Shown piece after piece: positions 1 through 9,050 of a DNA stretch of 64,000 nucleotides. Source of the DNA: JAHFUS01 sp035689115 (GTDB lineage Bacteria; Actinomycetota; Acidimicrobiia; Acidimicrobiales; GCA-2861595); contig DASSMA010000082.1 of assembly GCA_035689115.1 (NCBI GenBank), forward strand, positions 112,845-176,844. Direction: 5' to 3'. Under the pieces are notes generated by a model, which was given only the letters and a program-made list of their open reading frames with translations, was not told the origin of the DNA and did not search any database. The position numbers were made by a program, and so were the translations under genes. Within the stretch, counting starts at the first letter, position 1. Every line of letters starts with the position of its first letter.

Positions 1-1196
1 TCGTAGCGGTCGATGTCGACGTCGTTGAACTTGTAGTACGAGCGGATTGCCTGGAGCTTCTGGAACGTCTGCTCGACGTACGCGGGGTCCCAGAGCCGGA
101 CGTTGCGCACCGTCTCGGCGTTGTCCGCCAGTTCGGTGGCGTTGAGGGACTCGTTGTAGTTGAACGGGACGGTCTTCACCTGGTCGAGGCCGAGGGCGGC
201 TCTCGTGGCCTTGATGTTGCGCTCGATGTACGGGCGCTCCTTGGCCAGCTCCGACGGCTCGACGGTGAACTTCTGGATGAAGGCTGGCACGATGGCGCCG
301 ACGACCACCGAGATGAGGGCCCACAACCCGACGGCGATGACGGGCAGGGCCCATCCCTTGCGCCAGATGTTGACGAACAACAGGACGGCGGCGGTGAGGG
401 AGATGATGATCAGCAGTTGGATGGCGGGCAGGCGCGCCTTCACGTCCGAGTAGGTGCCGCCGTCGACCACGCCGTTGGTGGAGAAGCTCAGCTCGAAGCG
501 CTGGAGGTAGTAGCCGAGCGCCTTCAGGAGGGCGAGGCAGGCCAGCAGCACCGAGATGTGCGCCTTCACCTGCGGCGTGACCCGCTGGCTGGGCGCCTGC
601 ATCCGGATGCCGCCGTTGAGGTAGTGGGCCACCACCGTGACGATCAGCACGATCACCACGGCGACGAAGGTCCAGTCGACCAGGAACGACAGGAACGGGA
701 GGCGGAACACGAAGTAGCCGATGTCCCGGTGGAACTGGGGGTCCTTCACCCCGAAGTTGACGGCGTTGCGGAAAAGGAGCCAGTCGTGCCACTTCGAGGA
801 CACGCCGGTGCCTGCCAGGAGGGCGAACAGCGCCGCCACGCCGAACCGCACCTTGCCGGCGTGGGGCCCGACCATCTGGCGGTAGCGGTGCACCAGCTCG
901 TCCTCCGGCCCCATGGCGCGGAAGCGGGGCGCCAGGCGGTCGGCGATGAGGAGGTTCGCCCACATCAGGGCGAAGAAGGCGCCGGTGAACACCAGCACCA
1001 GCACGATCTTGATGCCGAGCACGCCGCGCCACACGCTCGTGAGGTGCAGCTCGTCGAACCACAGGTACGTGGTCCAGAAGCCGGCGATGCCGCGCATCGA
1101 CGTAAAACCGAAGAAGACGAGCAGGCCGAGGATGACCAGCCCGACGCGGCCTTTGGACCGCCTCCGGCGTCGGGCGGTGTCGGCCGTCGATCGCAT
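1..1196 (-). CDS. UPF0182 family integral membrane protein (C-terminus outside window)
   Basis: The frame is open from an ATG at 1196 to the left edge, giving about 398 N-terminal residues of a protein whose family is usually 900-1000 residues. The start is basic (Arg/Lys-rich) and is followed by hydrophobic segments at roughly residues 20-40, 65-90, 110-130, 160-185, 205-225, 255-280 and 285-305. The visible part then enters a soluble region containing YIERNI, NYNES and LWDP stretches, which are typical of UPF0182 (COG1615) proteins of actinobacteria and cyanobacteria. Function is unknown in the family. The gene lies downstream of the DivIVA-like gene on the same strand with a 37-nt gap, so co-transcription is possible. 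Family assignment is by recognition of sequence; truncation is only due to the window edge. Confidence 0.85.
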   Translation of the reverse strand, partial: MRSTADTARRRRRSKGRVGLVILGLLVFFGFTSMRGIAGFWTTYLWFDELHLTSVWRGVLGIKIVLVLVFTGAFFALMWANLLIADRLAPRFRAMGPEDELVHRYRQMVGPHAGKVRFGVAALFALLAGTGVSSKWHDWLLFRNAVNFGVKDPQFHRDIGYFVFRLPFLSFLVDWTFVAVVIVLIVTVVAHYLNGGIRMQAPSQRVTPQVKAHISVLLACLALLKALGYYLQRFELSFSTNGVVDGGTYSDVKARLPAIQLLIIISLTAAVLLFVNIWRKGWALPVIAVGLWALISVVVGAIVPAFIQKFTVEPSELAKERPYIERNIKATRAALGLDQVKTVPFNYNESLNATELADNAETVRNVRLWDPAYVEQTFQKLQAIRSYYKFNDVDIDRY

Positions 1197-1233
1197 GAGT
1201 TCGATGCTAGGGACTGCGAGCGGTCTGGAGGGT

Positions 1234-3093
1234 TCAGCCGGTGCGGGAAACCGCAGCCGGATGACCGGCCGGCGCCAGGAGGCAGCGGCAGCCGGCGTGG
1301 GCGGGTGGGTGGGCCTGGCCCGTGGGGAAGGCGTCGCCGGCCGGGGTGACGCCGGCCAGCGCGTTGTCGTCGCAGTCGGGGCAGGGGCGGCCGTCGTCGT
1401 CGACCACCCATCTCGACGGTGCCCCCGGCGGCAGGGCGGCCAGGGCGCCGAGGGAGAACGCCTCGACGACCGCGTCGCCGGCCAGGCCCTCGATGCGCTG
1501 CGCCTTGCACTCGCGGTAGGCGGCGCCGACGCGCTCGCCGGCCGACGCCCGGTCGTCGCCCCCGAGGGCCCGCTCCAGCGCCCGCCGCAGCGGTTCGACG
1601 AGCGACGAGGCCAGGCCGGCGGCCACCTCGGCGACGTCGGGCGTATCGGGGCGCTCCTCGCCCTGGGCCACGTAGGCCACCCCGGCGGCGGCCGCCGACT
1701 GCAACAGCTCGCCGGCGACCTGGCGGTAGCGCTCGGCGTGGGCGTCGGGCTCGGGCAGCACGGCGGCGGCCGGCGACCCTGCCTTGGCCGACCGGAGCCG
1801 GTCGAGCACCTCGTTCTGCTCGTCCTGCAAGGCCCGCTTGAGCCGGCGCACCAGCTGGGGCTCGATGCCCTCGACGGCGGTGTCGCGCCGGCCGAGGAGG
1901 GCCTCGTCGCCCGCCGGGCCTGCCTCGGCGACCGGCTCGGCGTCGACCTCGCCCGCCGCCGCCTGCTCGTCGTCGTCGTCGCCCAGGACCTCCTTGGCCC
2001 GGGCCACGGCGTCGGCCCGTCCGGCCCGGATGCGGGCGAACAGCTCGTCGATGCCGGGCGCCCCCGCCTCGTCGGGCTCCGGCTCGGCCTCGGGCGGCAC
2101 GACGGCCTCCGGCTCGACGGCCTGGGGCTCCTCGGGAGGGCGCAGGAGGCGCAGGGGCCGGCGCTCCTCGCCCGCCGGCTCGGGCTCCTGCGGGACGGCC
2201 TCGGCCTCCACGTCCGCCGGCCGGTCGTCGGCCGGTGCCGGCTCGACCGGCTCCTCCGTCGCCGCCGCGGCGGGCGGTGCAGGCTCGGCCTCCTGGGGTT
2301 CCTCCGCCGCAGCCGAGGCCGCCTCGGCGGCCAGCGCCTCCACGTCGACGTCGGGGAGCGGCTCGGCTGCCGCCCGCTCCCCTGCCGCCCCGGCCGCCTC
2401 CCGCGCCTCGTCCTCCACCCGCCGCAGCTCGTCGGCCACGTGGTCGGTGGTGGCCCGCACCAGGCGGTAGGCCTCCAGCAGCCGGTCCCGTCCGGCCCGC
2501 AGCTGCTCGACCTGGGCCTGGAGCAGCCGGCGCCGGCGGGTGAGATCGCCGAGGACCCGGGCCCGCACCGCCTGGGCGTCCTGCACCAGCCGGCGGGCCT
2601 GCTCCTCGACCTGGGCGGCGGCCGCCGCCGCCTCGGCCCGGGCCCGCTCCAGCACGGCGGCCGCTTCCGACGACGCTCCCTGGCGGATGGCGGCCGCCTC
2701 GGCGTCGGCCTCCTCGGTGCGCACGGCGAGGATCGACTCCGCCTGGGCCCTGATGCGCTGGGCCTGGTCGTGGGCCTCCCGCAGGATGCGGGCGGCGTTC
2801 TCCTCCGCCTTGTCCTTCAGGCCGTTGGCCGCCTCCTGGGCACTGGCCAGCACGCGGCCCATCTCGTCGCCCAGCGCCCGGGTGAGGGCGTCGCCCTGGA
2901 GCACGGGGTGGGCGGCCCGGTGCTCGGCGTCGGCCAGCCGGCGCTGGAGGTCGCGCTCCCGTGCCGTGCCCTCCTTCAGGTCGTTGGCGACCCGTTGGAG
3001 GTAGGCGCGGACCTCGGTGGTGTCGAACCCCCGGAACGAGGTGCCGAAGCCCCGGTGGGCGACCTCCTCCGGCGACAGAGGCCCGTCGGACAT
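1234..3093 (-). CDS. DivIVA-domain coiled-coil protein with phage head-morphogenesis-like C-terminus
   Basis: A 619-residue protein. Residues 1-60 form a DivIVA-like N-terminus (LSPEEVAHRGF, then FDTTEVRAYLQRV). A long Ala/Glu/Arg coiled coil follows to about residue 240, then a Pro/Glu/Ala-rich acidic linker to about 400. The last ~110 residues are a helical segment ending in RPCPDC ... PPAHAGCRC. That Cys-x2-Cys plus PPxHxxCRC pattern is the signature of the SPP1 gp7 / Mu gpF head-morphogenesis (MuF) domain. DivIVA proteins bind curved membrane and organise the pole or septum; the role of the C-terminus here is unknown. I chose ATG 3093 because the DivIVA domain begins right after it; a GTG six bases upstream is possible. 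No phage genes are nearby, so this is probably a domesticated domain (inference). Confidence 0.8.
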   Translation of the reverse strand: MSDGPLSPEEVAHRGFGTSFRGFDTTEVRAYLQRVANDLKEGTARERDLQRRLADAEHRAAHPVLQGDALTRALGDEMGRVLASAQEAANGLKDKAEENAARILREAHDQAQRIRAQAESILAVRTEEADAEAAAIRQGASSEAAAVLERARAEAAAAAAQVEEQARRLVQDAQAVRARVLGDLTRRRRLLQAQVEQLRAGRDRLLEAYRLVRATTDHVADELRRVEDEAREAAGAAGERAAAEPLPDVDVEALAAEAASAAAEEPQEAEPAPPAAAATEEPVEPAPADDRPADVEAEAVPQEPEPAGEERRPLRLLRPPEEPQAVEPEAVVPPEAEPEPDEAGAPGIDELFARIRAGRADAVARAKEVLGDDDDEQAAAGEVDAEPVAEAGPAGDEALLGRRDTAVEGIEPQLVRRLKRALQDEQNEVLDRLRSAKAGSPAAAVLPEPDAHAERYRQVAGELLQSAAAAGVAYVAQGEERPDTPDVAEVAAGLASSLVEPLRRALERALGGDDRASAGERVGAAYRECKAQRIEGLAGDAVVEAFSLGALAALPPGAPSRWVVDDDGRPCPDCDDNALAGVTPAGDAFPTGQAHPPAHAGCRCLLAPAGHPAAVSRTG

Positions 3094-3150
3094 GCCCACG
3101 ACACTAGGTGGTTTCGCCTCCGAACCGGGGGTTCCCCTGCGGGCCGGGCC

Positions 3151-4359
3151 CTACTTGGCGCCGAGCAAGCCCCCGAGGGTGGTGTCGACCGTGTTGGTGA
3201 CGGTGGTGAGGAGGGGCGTGAGCAGCCCGGGCTGATCGGCGGGCGGCGATTCGATCAGGGGCGGGATGGTGGGCAGCGTGACCAGCGGCGGGGCGGTGGT
3301 GGGCGGCGTGGAGCGCGGCGGCGTGGTGGTGGGGGTGGCGGGCGGCTTGGCCGGGGTGGCGGGCGGCGGCGGCGTGGTGTCGACCGGCGCGACGGCCGGG
3401 GCCGGGGGCGAGACGGCCGGGCGGGCCGACGCCTGCTCGAAGCCGTAGTCGTGCGCCCCGATGGCCTTGTCGAGGCTGCCCACCAGCCCACCCACGGCGT
3501 CGAGGCCCTGGTCGACGGCCACCAGGCCCCACGTGGCCCCCTCGGCGCGGAACCCGAACACGCCCTCCCACCGCTCGGCGAACGAGCCGCGGGTGCCGTT
3601 CACCACGATGGCGGCGCCGACGAGGGTGTCGCCCGGCGGGCGGTCGTCGAGGAGCGCCTCGTCGAAGGCCGGCTGGTTCTCGAGCGCCGGCAGCAGCAGA
3701 CGGTAGAAGCCGGGCGTGCGCCCCTCGCCGGGCCGGAGCAGCCTGGTGAAGCCCTTGCTGCGCGACTCGAGCTGGTCGGAGAGCTCCATGGCCGTGCTGA
3801 GGTAGCGCCGGTCCCAGGCGTCGGACGTGCTGTAGTTGAGCGCCTCCGGGGTGGCGGGGAGCACGCCGAGCGACGGCACGTCGACCTGGCGGAGGGCGGG
3901 AACCCGCAGGGCCCGGGCGGCCGAGCGCACGGTGGTGGTGCCCTTGTAGGTGGCGGCCGACACGGCCAGGTCCCGGGTGAGCCGGGCCACGCCGTCGACG
4001 CTCACCTCGGAGTCGGCCACCCGCACCCGGAGGGGGATGGCGCCCGAGGTGACCAGCAGGTCCTTGGCCACCAGCCGGACCGGATCGCCGAGGTCGACCT
4101 CGCTGCCGCTGCGGACCTCGAGGGTGGCGTCGCCGACCTTCACCGTGGCCGACCCGGACAGGACCTTGAGCTGGGCGCCGCGGGCCAGCCGGTGGCGGCC
4201 GGTGAGGACCTGGAGTGCCTCGCCCCGGCCGGCGGCGAGGACCCTGCTGCCGCGGTCGACGGAGACCTCCACCCGGCCGATGTGGGTGTCGTCGCGCGAG
4301 CACCCGGCGGCGGCGACCACGAGGATCGCCAGCAGCACGGCCAGGGGGGCCCTTCTCAT
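3151..4359 (-). CDS. FecR-like domain lipoprotein with Pro/Thr-rich tail
   Basis: A 402-residue protein. The first ~20 residues are a lipoprotein signal peptide ending in AAAGC, so it is probably lipid-anchored on the outer face of the membrane. Residues ~30-150 carry beta-rich repeats (VEVSVDRGSRVL, VRSGSEVDLGDPVRL, VSVDGVARLTRD) resembling a FecR periplasmic sensing domain. A globular middle follows, then a Pro/Thr-rich stretch at ~300-365 such as TTPPPPATPAKPP. The ATG at 4359 overlaps the TGA of the upstream histidine kinase (ATGA), so the two are translationally coupled and probably act together. FecR assignment is moderate; the pairing with a kinase instead of a sigma factor is the unusual point. 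Substrate or signal is unknown. Confidence 0.7.
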   Translation of the reverse strand: MRRAPLAVLLAILVVAAAGCSRDDTHIGRVEVSVDRGSRVLAAGRGEALQVLTGRHRLARGAQLKVLSGSATVKVGDATLEVRSGSEVDLGDPVRLVAKDLLVTSGAIPLRVRVADSEVSVDGVARLTRDLAVSAATYKGTTTVRSAARALRVPALRQVDVPSLGVLPATPEALNYSTSDAWDRRYLSTAMELSDQLESRSKGFTRLLRPGEGRTPGFYRLLLPALENQPAFDEALLDDRPPGDTLVGAAIVVNGTRGSFAERWEGVFGFRAEGATWGLVAVDQGLDAVGGLVGSLDKAIGAHDYGFEQASARPAVSPPAPAVAPVDTTPPPPATPAKPPATPTTTPPRSTPPTTAPPLVTLPTIPPLIESPPADQPGLLTPLLTTVTNTVDTTLGGLLGAK

Positions 4360-6923
4360 CCCGATCTCTCCATCGGCAGGCCGGGCACGAAGATTGAGAA
4401 CTTCGAGCCCTTCCCGACCACCGATGTGCAGCTCAGCGTGCCGCCATGGGCCTCGGTGACCCTGCGTACGAAGGCCAGCCCGAGCCCAAGGCCGCCGTGG
4501 GGCCGGGTGTCGGAGGGGTCGCCCTGCACGAACTCCTCGAACACCTCGTCCTGCTCCGCCTGGGTCATTCCCTTGCCATGGTCCGTCACGCTGATCTCCA
4601 CACCCCCCTCCGCCGCCGGTTCCGCCGACACCACGATTCTCCCACCGTTCGAGGAGAACTTGACAGCGTTGTCGACCAGTTCGTCGATGCACCAGGTGAG
4701 GCGGCGCCGGTCGGCGTGCACCACCGGCGTGGTGCGGCGGACGCGCGGGCGGATGACGTCGGGCTCCGGCAGCCGGCGCTGCCACTTGCGGACCACGTCG
4801 TCGATCATCGAGCGCGGGTCGACGTCCTCCATCCGGAGGGAGATCCCCGCCCCGGCGGCGGCGAAGAACTCCAGCATCTCGACGATGCGCAGCATCTTGC
4901 GGGACTGGTCGAGCATCTCGGCGTGCATCTCCCGCGCCTGGGGGGCCGGCACCTCCTTGCGCTGGAGGATCTCGGCGTAGCCCATGAGCGGCACGAGGGG
5001 ATGGCGCAGCTCGTGGCCCACCCTGGAGAGGAACTCCTTCTTCATCTGCTCGACCTGGCGCTCGCGGGTGAGGTCGGCGAGCACGACGACGTTGCCGGCG
5101 GCGTCGGCGCCCGGCCCCCGCAGGGCGCTGACGGACACGGCGACCGGCACGCGCCGGCCGTCGAGGGCGTCCACGATGCCGATGGCGTTCCAGCGGGCGG
5201 CGGAGGCGGCCTGGTCGGGCAGCACGGGAACGACGTTGCCGTCCTCGTCCCGCAGCCTGACGACCTCCTCCACGGGGCGGCCCATGGCCTGGGACTGGCG
5301 CACGCCCAGCAGGTCCTCGGCGGCCCGGTTGAAGTCGGTGATGCGGCCGTACCCGTCGAGGGCGACGAGGGCCTCGCCCATGCTGTCGACGACCGCCTCC
5401 AGCCGGCCGCGAAGGCGCGACTCGGCCGCCGTCTTCTCCTGCACCGACGACGCCATGGAGTCGAACGCCTGGCTGAGGACGCCGACCTCGTCCTCGCCGG
5501 AGATCCCGGTGCGCACGCCCAGGTTGCCCTCCTGGATGGCCTCGGCGGCGGTGCGCAGCCGGCTCAGATCGGACCCGATGCGGGCGCCGGTGGCGGTGGC
5601 GAAGAGCAGGGCGAGGAGAGCGCCGCCCAAGGCGACCACGAAGAGGTTGCGGAACAGGTCGTCCCTGGTGCGGTTCACCAGCGTGGTGGGGCTCGAGGCG
5701 ACCAGGGCCAGCTGCGGGGACCCGTTGCCGCTGGCGACCGGCGCCACCGCCACGAAGCGGTTCCCGACCACGCCCCGGCTGGTGCGGCCGTCGACCAGGG
5801 CGGCCCGCAGCATGCCGGCGATCGACCTGAGGTCCGGCTGGTCGCCGTGGCTGGCCACCACCCGGGAGTTCTTCACCAGCGCCAGTGACAGGTCCTGGTC
5901 GTCGCTCGCCACCTGGGCGAGGTAGTTGTCGTCGAGCCGCGACAGGGCCACCGCCACGCCGCCCAGGCCCTCCAGGCGCTCACTGCGCACCGGCTCGACG
6001 CCCACCGAGAAGGCCTGGTCGCCCAGCAGCTCGACCGAGCCCCGCTCGGCGCCGCCGCCCTGGAGGGCCTCGGTGACCACCTGCTTGCCCGCCAGCTCGA
6101 CGACCTGGATCTTGTCGAGGTTGGCCACGCCGTGCACCAGGCCGTCGGGCACCACGTAGGCGAGGGAGACGTCGGCCAGGAACTGCTTCGAGAGGTTCTC
6201 GAGCGGCGCGGTGACGATGTCGGAGGCTGTCGGCGACGCCTTGGCGGCGATCAGGTCGGCGATGGTGGCCTGGCTCCCGCCCGACAGGGCGCTGGCGACG
6301 ACCTTGGCGTCGGCCAGCCGCTCCTTCCTCAGGTTGGCGGCGGTGGCGGCCTCGTTCTCGGCCCGCCGCCGGATGCGGTCGAGCGTGGTGTCCTGCACGG
6401 TGTTGATGAGCACTGCAGAGATGGCCACGCCGAGCACCAGCACCACGATCAGCAGGGTGATGGCGGAGGTGGCCGCCACCCGGGCGGCGATGGAGCGCCG
6501 GCTGGCCATGAGGACGGCGGCGCCCATGGCCACCCCGCCGGCCGCCATCACCAGGTTGGAGAAGGTCGTGGAACCCCCGGCGTCGACCGCGGTGGCGATG
6601 GCGATGAGCGCCACCGACAGCACCAGCACGGCCCGGGAGGCCCGGCCCGCCGCCCAGCCCCACGCACACCCGAGCACCACCAGGGCCAGGCCGGCGCCCC
6701 GGAGCCCGAGGATCAGCGGTGAGCCGGCGTCGTCGATCAGCTGGGAGCCGTGGAGGAAGGCGGAGGACGCCAGGCACAGGAACCCGCCCGTGAGCCCCAG
6801 CTCGCCCGCCGTGCGCCGGTTCAGCAGCGACCCGCGCAGGGCCATCACCGCCAGCCCCGAGGCGGCGGCGAGGAACAGCGCGAATTCAGAAGCGAATTGC
6901 AGCTGTGCGCGCGAAGCGGACAT
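4356..6923 (-). CDS. Membrane sensor histidine kinase (7TM + cache-like + HAMP + PAS + HisKA + HATPase)
   Basis: An 855-residue protein. Several N-terminal membrane segments (residues ~10-185) are followed by a large extracytoplasmic region (~190-415) that looks like a double-cache sensor, and then a further TM helix. Next come HAMP (SRLRTAAEAIQEGNLGVRTG), PAS (VVDSMGEALVALDGYGRI), a HisKA dimerisation helix with VGHELRHPL (His637 is the likely phosphoacceptor), and HATPase_c with N-box DELVDNAVKF and G-boxes DHGKGM and GGLGLGLAF. ATG 6923 is chosen because AGAAGG lies 5-6 nt upstream; a TTG at 6941 has no such support. There is no response regulator beside it, so its partner is elsewhere. 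It is coupled to the FecR-like lipoprotein downstream, which may report an envelope signal (inference). Confidence 0.9.
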   Translation of the reverse strand: MSASRAQLQFASEFALFLAAASGLAVMALRGSLLNRRTAGELGLTGGFLCLASSAFLHGSQLIDDAGSPLILGLRGAGLALVVLGCAWGWAAGRASRAVLVLSVALIAIATAVDAGGSTTFSNLVMAAGGVAMGAAVLMASRRSIAARVAATSAITLLIVVLVLGVAISAVLINTVQDTTLDRIRRRAENEAATAANLRKERLADAKVVASALSGGSQATIADLIAAKASPTASDIVTAPLENLSKQFLADVSLAYVVPDGLVHGVANLDKIQVVELAGKQVVTEALQGGGAERGSVELLGDQAFSVGVEPVRSERLEGLGGVAVALSRLDDNYLAQVASDDQDLSLALVKNSRVVASHGDQPDLRSIAGMLRAALVDGRTSRGVVGNRFVAVAPVASGNGSPQLALVASSPTTLVNRTRDDLFRNLFVVALGGALLALLFATATGARIGSDLSRLRTAAEAIQEGNLGVRTGISGEDEVGVLSQAFDSMASSVQEKTAAESRLRGRLEAVVDSMGEALVALDGYGRITDFNRAAEDLLGVRQSQAMGRPVEEVVRLRDEDGNVVPVLPDQAASAARWNAIGIVDALDGRRVPVAVSVSALRGPGADAAGNVVVLADLTRERQVEQMKKEFLSRVGHELRHPLVPLMGYAEILQRKEVPAPQAREMHAEMLDQSRKMLRIVEMLEFFAAAGAGISLRMEDVDPRSMIDDVVRKWQRRLPEPDVIRPRVRRTTPVVHADRRRLTWCIDELVDNAVKFSSNGGRIVVSAEPAAEGGVEISVTDHGKGMTQAEQDEVFEEFVQGDPSDTRPHGGLGLGLAFVRRVTEAHGGTLSCTSVVGKGSKFSIFVPGLPMERSG

Positions 6924-7040
6924 CGAGCCTTCTATCGGCAACTATCGGGCACTCAACAGCTGTTTTGGACGCCCACCTGACGGAATCGTACCGCCCGGTC
7001 CGGCCGCGCTACCGTACCGCCGGGCAGCGGGCGCCAAACC

Positions 7041-8123
7041 TCATGCGGCGGCCTTCGGCGCCTGCACGGCGCTCACGTCGCCGCCGTGCTTCCCGATGGC
7101 CGCCAGCGCCTCGTCGAGGGTGCTGACCTTCACGACCTCGAGGTTCCGGCCGGCGTGGGCCCTGGCCTCCCGGTACTCCCCGGGCGGCACCAGGAACACC
7201 TTGGCACCGGCCTTCCGCACCGCCGCCGTCTTCTGTACGACCCCGCCCACGTCGCCCACGGTGCCGTCGAGGTCGATCGTGCCGGTGGCGGCGATCTTCT
7301 GCCCGCCCGTGAGCTCGCCGGGGGTGAGCACGTCGAGCACGCCGAGGGTGAACGCCAGGCCGGCGGACGGCCCGCCGATCGCGCCCGAGTCGATCGACAG
7401 GTCGAACGGGTAGTCGAACTTCTGCTCCTTGGTCTTCAGCACCACGCCGAGGTAGCCGCCCTCCCTGCCCGGATGGCGGCCCAGGGTGACGTCCTCGGTG
7501 CGGGACTCGCCCTTGGCGTTGGTGACGTCGAGGTGCACGATGTCGCCCGGCTGGCGGGAGCGGACGGCGCCGACCAGGTCGTCCACCAGCGGCGTCGGCT
7601 TCCCGTCGACGGCGGTGACGACGTCGCCCTGCACGAGGTGGCCGTGCGCCGGCGCCGCCTCGTCCACCTGCACCACCAGGGCGCCCTTGCCGTGCTCGGT
7701 GACGGTGTACCCGAGGCGGCGCAGGGCCACCACGGCGGCGTTCTGCTTGGAGTTGTCCATCTCCTCGATGTTCTGCTGGGTGAACTGCTTCCGGGGCGTG
7801 GTGCCGAGGATCCGCTCCTCGGGCACGACCTCGGTGTTCGGGTCGAGCCACCCGGTGAGCGCCTCCAGGGCGGTGACCCGCCGGATCGACACGGTGCTCA
7901 GCAGCACGTCGCCTCGCGGGGGGAACCGGCGATCGCCCGGCACCTTGATGAGGTCGTCGACCTGGCGGGCCTCGCCGGGGGCCAGGGCGTAGTACGGCAG
8001 GCCGACCTGGAGGGCCCCGACGACGAGCGCGACCAGCACGGCCAGGGGCCCGGCCCAGCGCAACCAGCGCCAGCTCGGGGGCCCTGGAGATCGTTCCCAC
8101 CCCGGAGGGGGCGGCACTACCAT
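7041..8123 (-). CDS. PDZ domain, Lon-like (S16) membrane-anchored serine protease
   Basis: A 360-residue protein. One TM helix near residues 20-40 anchors it. It carries a PDZ domain at ~130-225 (HGHLVQGDVVTAVDGKP) and a C-terminal Lon-type peptidase domain. The catalytic dyad is visible: Ser253 in GGPSAGLAF and Lys298 in VGGVVQKTAA, spaced 45 residues apart as in Lon. ATPase domains are absent, so this belongs to the secreted/anchored Lon-like family common in actinobacteria and firmicutes, acting outside the membrane. The start is uncertain: ATG 8123 is chosen by homology, but ATG 8177 is in frame and neither has a clear ribosome binding site. The gene is 117 nt upstream of the kinase on the same strand and divergent from the acidic membrane protein. 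Confidence 0.88.
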   Translation of the reverse strand: MVVPPPPGWERSPGPPSWRWLRWAGPLAVLVALVVGALQVGLPYYALAPGEARQVDDLIKVPGDRRFPPRGDVLLSTVSIRRVTALEALTGWLDPNTEVVPEERILGTTPRKQFTQQNIEEMDNSKQNAAVVALRRLGYTVTEHGKGALVVQVDEAAPAHGHLVQGDVVTAVDGKPTPLVDDLVGAVRSRQPGDIVHLDVTNAKGESRTEDVTLGRHPGREGGYLGVVLKTKEQKFDYPFDLSIDSGAIGGPSAGLAFTLGVLDVLTPGELTGGQKIAATGTIDLDGTVGDVGGVVQKTAAVRKAGAKVFLVPPGEYREARAHAGRNLEVVKVSTLDEALAAIGKHGGDVSAVQAPKAAA

Positions 8124-8216
8124 CGGTTCGATCGTGTCCACGTCCGTCCGTCGCGTCTGCCCGGCACAGCGTGCCATGGACTGGTCCCTTACCAGCCGCG
8201 CCCGAGACGGATCGCC

Positions 8217-9032
8217 GTGACGCTACCGGAGTGGGTCGCCCCCGACCCCCCGGACGACACCGCCGGCGGCGAGGCCCCGGGCCGCCCCAGGCCCGATCCC
8301 GGGCTGGACGCCAAGCCGGTGCTCGAGTGGACCAACGAGGACTGGGCCCGCTGGATCGAGACCGCCGAGCCGGTGGGGCTGCCCGCCCCGGAAACGGCCC
8401 GGGAGGAGCCGCCCGAGCAGGAGCCCGTCGACCACGGGGCGGGTGACGAGCCGGCCCCCGACGAGGCCGTCGAAGCGGAGCCACAAGCCGCCGTGGAGCC
8501 CGAGGCCGAGGACCCGGAGCCCCGGGCCGCCCCGGTGGAGACCACCGAGGCGTCGCCGGTGGCGGCGAGCACGGACAACGGCACCGACGAGGCGGCCGAG
8601 GTGCCCACGCCGCCGGCGGACGACGACGCCGGCGAGCCCGACTGGGGCGGGGTGGCCGAGCATCCGTGGTGGACGTCCGCACCGGCGCCCGACGAGCACG
8701 CGACGGCCGTGCTGGCCACCCCCTCCGTCGCGTCCACGCCCACGGCTACCAGAGTGGACGAACCGGCGCCGCTGCAACCGGTCGCCCGGCCGGCCCAGCC
8801 CGCCGTCCGGCGACCGGCGGCGGCGAAGCCGAAGCCCAAGCCCGCCCGGGCCAGGGCCCGGCCGGCGCCGGCCCGGGCGCGGAAGCGCCGGCCCGACGAC
8901 GAGGGCGAGCACCGCGTCCGCAGTGCCCTGGGCCTGCTCGGGATGGCGGTGATGACCGGGGCGATCCTCGCCGCGCTCATCACCGTGGCCGTGGTCGCCG
9001 TCAGCCTGGTGGTCCAGCGGGCCCTCGGCTGA
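8217..9032 (+). CDS. Acidic/low-complexity protein with basic stretch and C-terminal TM anchor
   Basis: A 271-residue hypothetical protein starting at GTG 8217. The first ~190 residues are Pro/Glu/Asp/Ala-rich and probably disordered, with Trp-containing patches (LEWTNEDWARWIE, WGGVAEHPWWTS). Residues ~200-235 are Lys/Arg/Pro/Ala-rich (AKPKPKPARARARP). The last ~35 residues form one hydrophobic helix with almost no tail, so it is probably tail-anchored with a large cytoplasmic part. I do not recognise the family. It is convergent with the 119-residue protein, with only 18 nt between stops. Confidence 0.65.
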   Translation: MTLPEWVAPDPPDDTAGGEAPGRPRPDPGLDAKPVLEWTNEDWARWIETAEPVGLPAPETAREEPPEQEPVDHGAGDEPAPDEAVEAEPQAAVEPEAEDPEPRAAPVETTEASPVAASTDNGTDEAAEVPTPPADDDAGEPDWGGVAEHPWWTSAPAPDEHATAVLATPSVASTPTATRVDEPAPLQPVARPAQPAVRRPAAAKPKPKPARARARPAPARARKRRPDDEGEHRVRSALGLLGMAVMTGAILAALITVAVVAVSLVVQRALG

Positions 9033-9050
9033 GGGCCCGCCCTACCAGCG

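Noticed and set aside
913..4980. 1355-residue rightward open frame
   Set aside because: It is antisense to UPF0182, DivIVA-like, lipoprotein and kinase genes, which all have clear domains. Its product is low-complexity Gly/Arg/Pro typical of a shadow frame in GC-rich DNA.
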